A stretch of DNA of 60,000 bases from Bolinopsis microptera (GCF_026151205.1 NC_087081.1:4957246-5017245), one strand, 5' to 3'. Counted from the first letter of the stretch, positions 43,401-54,352 are shown. Notes: a model not told the origin generated them from the sequence alone. A program made the numbers and translations.

Positions 43401-44668
43401 ATCTTGAGGCTCCAGGTGTTTCAGTATCTGACGTCATCATCTTCTCTGGTGACGTCATCATATTGTCGGATGACGTCATAGTCTGGTCAGGTGACGTCAC
43501 GTGGTTTGGAAATGTTACCCCGCGGTTCAAGGGTTTTAATTGAGAAGGCAGAGGGGGGAGGTAGTGGTCTGAGTTATGTTTTCGTTCTGAAATGGTTAAT
43601 TCGATTTTAAATATTTTTCGGAGAGAAATGATAAATAAGGGCTGCCAAAAAACTAAAAAGAGCTCAAAGTAAGTGGCAATATCATTTAAAAAAAGCGAAA
43701 GTATAATCGATTATAAAGTTATCGGTGATACAATTTCGTTACCACAAGAAGCGAAATAAATTTTAATTTTGGGGAATTATTTCGGACTAATTTTGCAAAA
43801 CAAAACATCAGAATTATCAGCAATATGCGTTTACTTGTAGCTTGATCAGATAATGGCTTCAGAAACTATGGCGCGCACTCTAAAAATGTTGGAAAACTTT
43901 TATGCTGATACCTCTTCGTTATAAACAGTGAAAGATTTTTAAAGCTTTTACTTTAAACTGTTTAAACCAGTAGAGGCCGTGTACAATATATCGCTAAAAA
44001 GTAAAACCTGGGCGTTATTTGATTATTATATCTTTTGGTACAGCATGAATTTATGCCTAACTTCAGCACCTACCTACCATTCTACCATAATTTTCTCTGA
44101 TCTAGAATTTACTGTCCCCTTAAACGTAAAGATATTAACGGAATAAATACTTGATAAGAAAATTAGATGTGGGGAATTTGGGTCAGTCGTGATACTGTTT
44201 ACCGTTAAAGACAATGAAAAGTATCACGACTGACCCAAATATGCAGTTTTATCAGTATTATGCATTACAGTCGGAAATTTAGAATTTAGAATTTAGAATT
44301 TAGAATTATCTTTTACATGTCGTTGAATATTTCTCGATTCTGCAGAAAATTTAAAATTTAGGCTAAAATCCTCCATTAGTTAATTACATTTTCTGTAGGA
44401 TCTTCAAAACTAAACAAAATTCAGGATTGAAATTTACTATTTCATCATTAAAATACGCAAGTATTGAGAATTTGTTTATATTTCATAAAATCACGTTGTA
44501 ATGACCCAGAAAATTGTAAATTTGTAACCGACCGCTAAAGGATCAGTCAGTTAATAGAAGAAAAGCTTACAAAATATCAATCCTACCTGCAGTAACTGAT
44601 TTATCCAGCAGATCAGCAATGAGAAATGAAGACATCCGTCTTTTTGACTCGAGCTCTTTTACACCCAT
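40499..44668 (-). CDS. bsx: Bsh/Bsx-like homeobox transcription factor, complete
   Basis: Five exons on the minus strand: 44587-44668, 43338-43586, 42660-42881, 40953-41134, 40499-40747 (327 codons). All junctions are GT-AG and phases agree (1,1,1,0). Exon 1 has ATG 44668 and an Eh1-like repressor motif, FLIADLL (residues 15-21). Exons 2 and 3 are low-complexity with a V/M-T-S heptad repeat. The homeodomain is residues 202-261: [20 protein letters not shown] ... [16 protein letters not shown] ... [19 protein letters not shown]. It has F8, L16, F20, Q50, N51, R53 and an intron at position 44/45 as in many ANTP-class genes. [21 protein letters not shown] and [16 protein letters not shown] are the Bsh/Bsx signature; the BarH and Barx families fit less well. 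It should act in the nucleus, binding TAAT-type sites, probably as a repressor. The C-terminal tail contains two D-Q-x-A-A-R-Y-like repeats. An earlier 5' exon is possible, since TATTCCAG precedes the start by 17 bases. Confidence 0.9.
42543..42692 (-). repeat. 75-bp tandem duplication of an exon-3 donor site
   Basis: 42543-42617 and 42618-42692 are near-identical. The second contains the real end of exon 3 of the homeobox gene with its GTAAGT donor (42660); the first repeats the same exon end and GTAAGT 75 bp further into the intron. Use of the distal donor would read into TAA just after the proximal one. Confidence 0.75.
42736..42785. promoter_or_regulatory. Three TGACGTCA sites at 21-bp spacing in exon 3
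   Basis: Perfect cAMP-response-element palindromes start at 42736, 42757 and 42778. In the protein they encode the V/M-T-S of a seven-residue repeat ([20 protein letters not shown]). Binding is inferred from the consensus only. Confidence 0.6.
43429..43503. promoter_or_regulatory. Four TGACGTCA sites at 21-bp spacing in exon 2
   Basis: Start positions 43429, 43450, 43471 and 43492. The last extends to CACGTGACGTCACC on the minus strand (43490-43503), identical to the pair upstream at 45826-45860. They encode the heptad [28 protein letters not shown]. Confidence 0.6.
44177..44239. ncRNA. Hairpin with perfect 20-bp stem in homeobox intron 1
   Basis: TTTGGGTCAGTCGTGATACT (44177-44196) is fully complementary to 44220-44239, with a 23-nt loop. 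Size and shape resemble a small-RNA precursor, but a perfect stem without bulges also fits a tiny foldback element. Orientation cannot be told. Confidence 0.3.
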
Positions 44669-47215
44669 TGTGAAATTTATCCTTGCTGGAATACAAAAAT
44701 AAATTAATCTTTCTTCGAATTGAAAGAAGGAAAGGTCGGGAAATTATATAAATGACGATGCGATAAACCATTTATCCGGCCAAATGTTGGTTGTTTGGAG
44801 TTGAAATTTCAATGTATAAAACGTGCGATGCCCACAATTAACAATGGATGCAACAAAAGTGAATTTTATGTGATTGATGGTTGACCTCAAATGATCAACA
44901 TCACAGCAAATAGGCATTTTAAAAGCTATTCAGTAGGCGCCATGGTAGAGTACGTCAGCGTGACCAGAAGTTCACACCAGACAGAAAGCACAAACTAAAT
45001 ATCGATATCTCAAAAATGAGTGTTTTAAAGATTTCAGGGCCGTTTTAACCGGCTGTAGTTATCTAACTTTCCCACCACTTCACGCAATATGCTCGGTTAT
45101 TGTAGTTAATCCAGCAACTATCAACATGCAACCTTAACCGTGTGGTGGGAAACATAAGTATCGTTTGTTTTGCCCTGTACTGCAATTGCACGGTAACCAC
45201 GTGATCAGGTGATGAGCCTGCACGTGGGCGGAGAGTAATGTGTCACGTGGTCGGGGAGATTACTCTGTGTTTTGTATAATAATAACTTTGCGGAGTGTGC
45301 TCGTGTTGATCACTTGATGGTTATCGTAACGAGCATGTGAGGTTGGGAACTTTTGTTGTTTTGTTACTTTCAAACAAAAAGATATTATCAAGATCGGCTG
45401 CATTTTAGTGCACCTTTTAAGCAAGATATCAAGCTATAACAAAAAGAATTTAGCCACCATAATGTGTCAACTTTTTGCAACATTTTTAAGCAAGAAAAGC
45501 TCATTAACTATAGACATCCACCACAAACGAATTCAACGGGGGCGAAAAATGAATTCGTTTAGTAGCAGACATAAGCGCTTTCAGAATAATTATAAAATTG
45601 AACCGTTGTTCAGCAAATTTCAGTGACTGTCTCGTTAATTTATTAAGGAGCAAAGTATATTTAACGGGGAGGAACAAAAGTAGTTCCCTTCACTCAGGAT
45701 GAAGTACTTCAGCCCAAACACTGGACCAACCAACAATGGGGCAGCGGACCCCGGCACAAAAACCCCTCTAACCATTATAACAACAAGTCACTAAAGATTA
45801 CTATCTAAATAGTCAGGTGCCGTGTCACGTGACGTCACCGTGACAACACGTGACGTCACCAGGGCAACTAGACACTCCAGCTAGGCTGACAATGAACACA
45901 ACCGTCATCTCAGATTGGAGGCTCACTGGACATGTGATATGGTCGTCTACACTCCCATTGGTTGTGCAATTCAATTAGCCATTAGCAAAGGTTGCACTAG
46001 CCTGATAAACAGAGGCTAACCACGTTATACCTGATAATAACTTTGCGGAGTAACAATACTATTTGCTTGTTAGTTGTTATAATGAGGTCGTGGAGCATCT
46101 CCAGCCGTTAGAAGAATAGAACCAACAAATCAATTACCCAATTAGGCCCCTTGTTTTCACCCCACCTAATGAAGGCCCATTGTATGGTTTACAACAAAAC
46201 TTTTCCCCCTTATTGAGTTATAACCATGTTCCTGTTATGCACCCCAGCTTAATAATAAGCACGAATATTTCCTACCCACACACACACCTGTAGTGTGGCG
46301 AGCATTATAGTCAATAAAACGCAAATTATAGTGGTGTTATATCAAACCCGGCCCTGATAAGCGTTTATTAGTAGTCTGGGTTCTAACACCCACGTGGGTT
46401 AGCAGGGCAAGCAAAGCAGGCGCTAATCCTTCGCTCTAACTCATCATAATAACTTTGCAGAGGAACAAGACGCTGGACAGGTCTTAAGTGATTTTAACAA
46501 GGTAGTGTGATCGGCCAAATTGTCGTTTACATAGGGCGGCGGTGCGCTCCTCCTCCTCCTCCTCCATGAATTGGATTTGATAAAGTTTGGGGGTACAGGT
46601 TACTTAAGAGTGCTTTGTTGTGGGGGAGCGATGCACTCCACCTATCTGTTAAATTGTTAAATATGGAGAGATTGTAAGGTCGTTATAACGGAGAATGTTA
46701 TTTAGAGCAAACAGATAGAATAACTTGAAAAACTTTAAGCCTTTATAGGGAGGTGTGGATATAGTGAGAATTATTGTGGTAGAAATATAAGCTTTCATAC
46801 GACTGAGATTACAATAATAAATAAGATGAGTGCCCGAATTGTTTATAGTAAAATAGTAGTCCTAGCTTCCTAGGTATGAGCGCATTTTAGCACTGTTGTG
46901 TTTTCCAAATGAAGCAAGCCTTTCAGATGGAGAAGTAGTGATTAGTGTTCCCGTGTTTCACTTACAAATGTTGAAATTTTAACACCCCAGTAACTTAGAT
47001 ATTTGTCTGTGACAGCAGATAAGTATAAGTATTACTCGGTAATATTATATTATAATTTAGTATTTATACTTATAAGTGTTAGTGTTAGTGTTAGTGTTAG
47101 TATAAACTATAAGTATTATTGTGTTACTGGAAAATAGAGTCCTTAGTCCGTCAAAATAGACAACAGTTTCTTTATTCGACAGTAGAATGAGGATATAATG
47201 GGCAGATAGGTATTG
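44669..47215. other. Upstream region of the homeobox gene
   Basis: No coding exon recognised. CACGTG E-boxes are frequent (for example 45198, 45223, 45243, 45826, 45847), and the motif ATAATAACTTTGCGGAGT recurs (45279, 46034, and a variant at 46446). 47076-47101 is a short GTGTTA array. A promoter for the minus-strand gene should lie here; no TATA box can be assigned with confidence. Confidence 0.5.
45826..45860. promoter_or_regulatory. Two CACGTGACGTCACC sites, 21 bp apart
   Basis: Positions 45826-45839 and 45847-45860. Each merges a CACGTG E-box with a TGACGTCA CRE. Located 1.2 kb upstream of the homeobox start codon. The same 14-mer recurs in exon 2. Confidence 0.55.
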
Positions 47216-47344
47216 CCATCATACGGCCTCTATACATCCTCTGTACAGCCTCTATACGGCCTCTATACGGCCACAATAAGACCACCATACGGCGTCTATA
47301 CGACGTCTATACGGCCACAATAAGACCACCATACGGCGTCTATA

Positions 47345-47631
47345 CAGTGGCGTAACGAAGGGCCCCGCTGACCCCGCTGTGCAGGGGGGCGCCGTCTTAG
47401 GGGGGCGCCAAATCGTCGTTTGAATGTGGGACAATTTCGAAAACTTAACTAAAGTACTAGCAAAACTGCGCGTTTTGCTCTAGATACACACTTTTTTAGA
47501 GATTTTACCGGCGTATCCTCTAAAATCACCTAATTTGTTCAATTTTAGGGAGGGGCACCAAAAGGGGAGGGGGCGCCAACAGGGGGGCGCCTTTGCGGCA
47601 GGGGGCGCCAACAGGCAACGTTACGCCACTG
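47345..47631. mobile_element. hAT MITE, copy 2 (287 bp)
   Basis: Same family as 29817-30104 but in the opposite orientation and highly similar. Ends CAGTGGCGTAACG and CGTTACGCCACTG; exact 8-bp target duplication CGTCTATA (47337-47344, 47632-47639), which lies within one 11-bp satellite unit. Confidence 0.9.
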
Positions 47632-48056
47632 CGTCTATACGGCGTCTATACGGCCACAATAAGACCACCATACGGCCTCTATACAGCCTCTATACGGCCA
47701 CAATTATACCACCATACGGCCTCTAAATGGCTTAAAAGCGACCACCAAACAGATCCTCTATACAGTTTCTATATACGGCCACAGTAAGACCACCATACGG
47801 CCTCTATACAGCCTCTATACGGCCACAATAATACCACCATACGGCCTCTATACAGCCTCTATACGGCCACAATAATACCACCATACGGCCTCTAAATGGC
47901 TTAAAAGCGACCACCAAACAGATCCTCTATACAGTTTCTATACGGCCACAGTAAGACCACCATACGGCCTCTATACAGCCTCTATACGGCCACAATAATA
48001 CCACCATACGGCCTCTATACAGCCTCTATACGGCCACAATAATACCACCATACGGT

Positions 48057-48750
48057 GAACGGACCGAATCACTACATGACTGAATCCCTAACGGACTGAA
48101 TCACTACCAATCACTATTGGTAGGGATTGAGGTATACTTTCGGACTGAATCACTACCGGACTAAATCACTACCGCTAATATCTAGACCTAACCACTTTGA
48201 TGTGATCCCTTACATTTTTCGTGATAATTGACTAAGCAGAAATTTGGTCAAAGATCACGTCATGATATTAGAACTAGTGAACTAAGATCATCTGGTAGGG
48301 ATTGAGGTATATTTTCGGACTGAATCTCTACCGGACTAAATCACTACCAGTAGTGATATTTGGGTGGTAGTGATTCCGTCCGGTAGGGATTCAGTCCTAC
48401 AATGAACGGACCGAATCACTACATGACTGAATCCCTAACGGACTGAATCACTACCAATCACTATTGGTAGGGATTGAGGTATACTTTCGGACTGAATCAC
48501 TACCGGACTAAATCACTACCGCTAATATCTAGACCTAACCACTTTGATGTGATCCCTTACATTTTTCGTGATAATTTACTAAGCAGAAATTTGGTCAAAG
48601 ATCACGTCATGATATTAGAACTAGTGAACTAAGATCATCTGGTAGGGATTGAGGTATATTTTCGGACTGAATCTCTACCGGACTAAATCACTACCAGTAG
48701 TGATATTTGGGTGGTAGTGATTCCGTCCGGTAGGGATTCAGTCCTACAAT
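48057..48750 (+). repeat. Two tandem 347-bp units
   Basis: Units 48057-48403 and 48404-48750 are almost identical (one seen difference, GATAATTGAC versus GATAATTTAC). Each has ends built of GGACTGAATCACTACC and its complement, so a unit looks like a subrepeat-type foldback MITE that was then duplicated. Confidence 0.85.
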
Positions 48751-48910
48751 CCCACCATACGGCCTCTAAATGGCTTATAAGCGACCACCCAACAGATCCT
48801 CTACCTATGCAGCCTCTATACGGTAACCAATAACCATGCGGTCTGTATACGGCCATTATAAATATCAACCATATGAAAGCCGCATGTCGGCCTTAAGATG
48901 GCCGTATGGT

Positions 48911-49966
48911 GACTGGGCATTGGAGAGACTTTATGCGGACAAGAATTTACGATGATTGAATAATATTATCATTCATCAAAATTTTTGGTGAACACAGAAA
49001 AACCGCCACATTTTATTGACAATGTATAAAAATATTAAATAAAAGATTACTCTTGCTTTTCCCCAAATATAAATCACAGTTATATCAATTACACACACAC
49101 ATACACTCCGCAAAGTTATCATCACATAAAATACAAGATGTTATAAATCTGATCCCGTTACATCAAAAATCATTACTGAAACCGCTCCTACATATTATCT
49201 TGTTAGTTACTTTTGGTCACCCGCTTAAAAAATCTAAAATACACAACCGTGCAATGAAACAAGCCAAGTTGGCTTATTTCATTGCTTAAAGCCAACTCTT
49301 TAAAAAAGTAATTATGGCTTCTCACTAATTCTGACACAGAATTATTGCCTTGATTCAGTCACTGAATCTGTATAGGTCACTGAAAATGTAAGGATAAAGA
49401 ACAAACGCTTGTTTCCCAGGCTAACAATCTCACTTCGTCGACTGCTGGAAAGATTTAGCAATGAAAAGTGCTCCTTTATGAAGCATTCAAGAAATTCCGA
49501 CATGTTTTAGCATCAGCTCAAAAGTGAGCCTGTTTGACGCATACCGCACAATAATTTGAGATCAATACTGAATACAGATAGATATTTAAGCCTCTTAGTT
49601 GATATTGGTCACTGCATACAAATCATTTGCGTAACAATGAATTCATAAAGTTATTCATGTCTTGATCTGGAAGCCAAATCAGTTCATCAAATCATTTCAA
49701 TAGTTCATTTCAAAAGCAAGTGTTCGATTCTTGTTTATGATTCGGCTACCAGATCAAACATTTTCTCATAAACAGCGAATGACTTTCTGAAATGTGCAAC
49801 ATCGCAAAAGTTTGCAATAGATTTTTAAAATTTGACAACGAGTAAATAAATCTAAATTCGTGGTGTTTTACTTGATACTTTAATATAACCCCACGGATAT
49901 CATAGTTCGTCCATCAGGTTTATTTATTTATTTCCCTCCAAATTTTATGTTACCTTCATCGACCTA
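48911..49966. other. No gene seen
   Basis: AT-rich sequence. A reverse copy of the ATAATAACTTTGCGGAGT motif lies at 49105-49122 (ACTCCGCAAAGTTATCAT). The open frame 49053-49289 has no family or context support. Confidence 0.45.
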
Positions 49967-50382
49967 AGCATATTAGCATATTAGCATATTAGCATATTAG
50001 CATATTAGCATATTAGCATATTAGCATATTAGCATATTAGCATATTAGCATATTAGCATATTAGCATATTAGCATATTAGCATATTAGCATATTAGCATA
50101 TTAGCATATTAGCATATTAGCATATTAGCATATTAGCATATTAGCATATTAGCATATTAGCATATTAGCATATTAGCATATTAGCATATTAGCATATTAG
50201 CATATTAGCATATTAGCATATTAGCATATTAGCATATTAGCATATTAGCATATTAGCATATTAGCATATTAGCATATTAGCATATTAGCATATTAGCATA
50301 TTAGCATATTAGCATATTAGCATATTAGCATATTAGCATATTAGCATATTAGCATATTAGCATATTAGCATATTAGCATATT
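49967..50382 (+). repeat. Perfect (AGCATATT)52 array
   Basis: 416 bp of the 8-bp unit AGCATATT without a seen error, followed by an older, diverged array of AGCATGTT-type units (50398-50555). Confidence 0.95.
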
Positions 50383-50397
50383 AGCTAGTATTTTATC

Positions 50398-50555
50398 ATG
50401 TTCCCATGATCGCATGTTAGTATGTAAGCATGTTAGCATGTTAACATGTTAGCATGTTAGCATGTTAGCATGTTAGCATGTTAGCATGTTAGCATGTTCG
50501 CATGTTCGCTTGATCACATGTTTGCATGTTAGCATGTTCGTAAGCACCCTGTTGT
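50398..50555 (+). repeat. Diverged (AGCATGTT)n array
   Basis: Units AGCATGTT with variants (AACATGTT, CGCATGTT, TGCATGTT). One base different from the adjacent perfect array, which probably expanded from it. Confidence 0.9.
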
Positions 50556-50851
50556 GTTTGATAGGACAGGATTCTGAGATCTGTTTAGTTGTTTGTTTTA
50601 TTTCTCAGTACCGCTTTGTTCCTGTACCATTCTTACTCCCACTGCTGCCGCTTATTTTCTTCTTTTCGCTGTGATGTAAAGATATTATGGGTACTTTTTC
50701 TAGGAAAGAAAGCCTACAAAAACACAAAACCATGGTCACCATATCACCCCACCCCACCCCAGATCGGCCACTACTCAACACTGATAATTTTCTACAAATA
50801 CATATAATATTTTGATTGATCTAATTGAAAGCCCCTCGAAAGGGAGTGTCT

Positions 50852-51881
50852 CTAATGGACGAAATCTAATTTATTGTATACATCATAATCAGTTTTAAAA
50901 GTAAAACCCCGATGGGCACTCCTGAACAGAGAGAAGGGGTAATCTACCTGTAGAGGTTGATAACTGTCCGCAACAAGTCATTAGTGCTGGCGGCTCCTCC
51001 CAACCTTTGTACGGCAATCTCCGCTAGTCTTCTATCATAACCTGGACAATGTTTCATTAATTACCTAATCGGGTAATTAATTAGTTAATCAGTTACGTAT
51101 GTAAAACTGAGCACTGATAGCATGAAAGTATTGAAACGTCACGATCTAGTCAGGATGTTGAACAACCTCTTCCTCTTTCCCAATAGTCATGATATCTCTT
51201 AAATTAAATTATCTGTAGTCAAATTATATTAATAAAGTTACATTACATTATTCAACCTAATCAATTTCTGTCATTGTTATTGATGTGCAATATCTACAGC
51301 TAGTACTATGGAACGGATAATTTATTTTTCAATATCGCCTCAACAAAGGATCTAGTCCTCGAGAACCACTACTTGCTGTGTGGGCCAAGAACAAAGCCTA
51401 CACTTTATTTTATCTGTAGAACGCAACCATGAACTAGGATTGAATTTGATATTCAGCATAATATAAACTTATATATCCAGCACCCGATGCCGGTACACTT
51501 TGTACGGCCACGTATTTGATAATTAAATTTGTGTTTTTGCACGTGAAAATTGAAAAAGTGTGTCTTCTTAAATCAAATGTGTATTTTAAATGTCTGAAAT
51601 TTTTTTCTGAAGAACTATAAAAATCGCGTGTTTTCATGAAATGATGTTCACTGATACCGTCATTCAGTGATAAAGACTTATTAGATAAAATTAAGACAAG
51701 AATAGGATAAGAAGATATTCCGTACCAAGTTTTGTAGCGTAGTCTATGAACTTCCTCCCTTTCTCAGCGCTTGTCTCACCCCGATCGTTATTAGATCCTC
51801 TGTGACTGAACATGACCATTGATACTCCTGATTTAGCTAAAGTTACTTCGTTAAATGTAATATTTATTCTTTTTTTGAAAC
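50852..51881 (-). CDS. Three C-terminal exons of an unrecognised gene
   Basis: Minus-strand exons 51726-51881, 50948-51041 and 50852-50921, joined by GT-AG introns with matching phases (1, then 2), ending in TAG. The first reads FKKRINITFNEVTLAKSGVS, then MVMFSHRGSNNDRGETSAEK and GRKFIDYATKL. The second reads YDRRLAEIAVQRLGGAASTN then DLLRTVINLY, which resembles a UBA/CUE-like helical segment. The last is SAHRGFTFKTDYDVYNKLDF-VH. Phase agreement through three short exons argues for a real gene. The outermost acceptor (TTGAG at 51882) is weak and could be wrong. No function is assigned; upstream exons were not found in 52-60 kb. Confidence 0.55.
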
Positions 51882-52885
51882 CTCAATTGCAATGAACTGA
51901 ATTTTGAACTAATTTTAGATTAATGGAGATTAGAAATTAGAAAAGTAAAACAAAAATCTGGTTCCAAAATAATTCCATAAAATTGCAAACCAATTTCGGT
52001 AGAAAAGAATCTATGAAGTGTAATACCAGTCTCAAATCAAACATAAAAAGAAGGCTTTTATAGATTTGATAGACCTATAAATAAATTTTATGTTTTAAAA
52101 TTTAAATAAGATATTTCCAAACGGCTTAGTTGACTTAAACTTTTGTCTGAAGTAAGTATCTGGAAAACGGATAATATCATTACTTTGATCATTTAAATGG
52201 TCAGACGATTGTTTATGCAGTCCTGTGCCGGAGCTTTATTTTTGATACTCAATCTCATTTAGAGATTTAAAAGCATGTTTAGTACCAGTGATCAAAATTA
52301 TTGGACGTAGATTTATTATTTGGTAATTGGTTATTATATGGTAACTTCATGGTAAGTTCATAGCTAGAACCATGCAAATACATGGAGTAACCAACAGTGG
52401 TTTGAAAAGAATAGGACGTAATAATGAAACGATAAATAACGTATTTCAAATATTCATAGTAACAGAATTTAAGTTAATACTTATGAATAAGTTTCAATTT
52501 AATTTATTGGTATTGCTATGGTATGTTTCTTGGTAATATTGTTATCAGTATAACGGATTTTATTTGTCGTTAGTGACCTATATTGGTACGCATTAGCCAT
52601 TGGGAGATAATGAAATGTAGATTATGTATAATATGAACAACAAAAAATATTTGAAAATATACGACGAAAGAGCTGGAAATCATTGAATCTCTTTATCGAT
52701 TATATTTTAAAAACCATGCTGATAGGAATGCATATTTACTTTGAAATTATGCTTAAAATTAAATTATCTGCTAATAAGGGTTAAACTTATAGGTCACATT
52801 TCAAAGAAAAAATAATCGTAGAAATTTTTAGATTGTATTTTAAAGATTGCCTTTGACTTAAGCCGTGGTTCGTTCGCCAAAACAA
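51882..52885. other. No gene seen (possibly intron)
   Basis: AT-rich sequence with a weak local repeat of TGGTAA-type words (52320-52550). It could be the intron upstream of the minus-strand exons. Confidence 0.4.
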
Positions 52886-54352
52886 GGAAATTGGTTGATT
52901 AGGTTCGGCCTTTATACGGCCAATGTACGGCCACTTTATGACCTCTATACGGCCACGATTATGATAGGCCCTGTAGTGGCCGTATATAGGCCGTATATAG
53001 GCCGTATATTGGCTGTATAGTGACTGTATAGTGACTGTATAGTGACTGTATATATGCCGTATATAGGCCGTATATTGGCTGTATAGTGACTGTATAGTGA
53101 CTGTATATAGGCCGTATATTGGCTGTATATTGGACTGTATAGTGACTGTAGACTGTCTATATGCCGTATATAGGCCGTATATTGGCTGTATAGTGACTGT
53201 ATATAGGCCGTATATTGGCTGTATAGTGACTGTATAGTGACTGTATAGTGACTGTATAGTGACTGTATATAGGCCGTATATAGGCCGTATAGTGACTGTA
53301 TATAGGCCGTATATTGGCTGTATAGTGACTGTATAGTGACTGTATAGTGACTGTATATAGGCCGTATATAGGCCGTATATTGGCTGTATAGTGACTGTAT
53401 AGTGACTGTATAGTGACTGTATAGTGACTGTATATAGGCCGTATATAGGCCGTATATTGGCTGTATAGTGACTGTATAGTGACTGTATAGTGACTGTATA
53501 GTGACTGTATAGTGACTGTATATAGGCCGTATATAGGCCGTATAGTGACTGTATATAGGCCGTATATTGGCTGTATAGTGACTGTATAGTGACTGTATAG
53601 TGACTGTATATAGGCCGTATATAGGCCGTATATTGGCTGTATAGTGACTGTATAGTGACTGTATATAGGCCGTATATTGGCTGTATAGTGACTGTATAGT
53701 GACTGTATAGTGACTGTATAGTGACTGTATATAGGCCGTATATAGGCCGTATATTGGCTGTATAGTGACTGTATAGTGACTGTATATAGGCCGTATATTG
53801 GCTGTATAGTGACTGTATAGTGACTGTATAGTGACTGTATATAGGCCGTATATAGGCCGTATATTGGCTGTATAGTGACTGTATAGTGACTGTATAGTGG
53901 CTGTATAGTGGCTGTATAGTGACTGTATATATGCCGTATATAGGCCGTATATTGGCTGTATAGTGACTGTATAGTGACTGTATATAGGCCGTATATTGGC
54001 TGTATAGTGACTGTATAGTGACTGTATATAGGCCGTATATTGGCTGTATATAGGCCGTATATTGGCTGTATAGTGGCTGTATAGTGGCTGTATAGTGACT
54101 GTATATAGGCCGTATAGTGACTGTATATATGCCGTATATTGGCTGTATAGTGACTGTATATAGGCCGTATTTAGGCCGTATATAGGCCGTATATTGGCTG
54201 TATAGTGACTGTATAGTGACTGTATAGTGGCTGTATAGTGGCTGTATAGTGACTGTATATAGGCCGTATATTGGCTGTATAGTGGCTGTATAGTGACTGT
54301 ATAGTGGCTGTATAGTGGCTGTATCGCAGCCAAACCTAATCTCCCAATTTCC
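52886..54352. mobile_element. TIR element filled with an 11-bp satellite
   Basis: Ends GGAAATTGGTTGATTAGGTT (left) and, complementary on the right, GGAAATTGGGAGATTAGGTT. Flanks share CGCCAAA, a possible target duplication. The interior (52905-54324) is an 11-bp period array of CTGTATAGTGA, CCGTATATAGG and CTGTATATTGG. The first 70 bp has the opposite orientation (CCTCTATACGGCCAC), matching the 47 kb locus. Two overlapping frames of 523 and 462 codons (YTVTIQSLYSQYTAYI-type repeats) follow from the period and are not taken as genes. Confidence 0.75.

Larger units (their letters stand above)
47216..48910. repeat. 11-bp satellite locus with foldback ends
   Basis: Arrays of 11-mers such as CCTCTATACGG, CCTCTATACAG, CCACAATAAGA and CCACCATACGG at 47216-48056 and 48751-48890. 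Left edge ATTGCCATCATACGGCC and right edge GGCCGTATGGTGACTGGGCA are roughly complementary, so the whole may be one foldback element. It encloses a hAT MITE and a 347-bp tandem pair. Confidence 0.7.

Noticed and set aside
46547-46566. CTCCTCCTCC tract possibly related to the 20 kb array
   Set aside because: Only about 20 bp; a common simple repeat without CTCAGTCC units.
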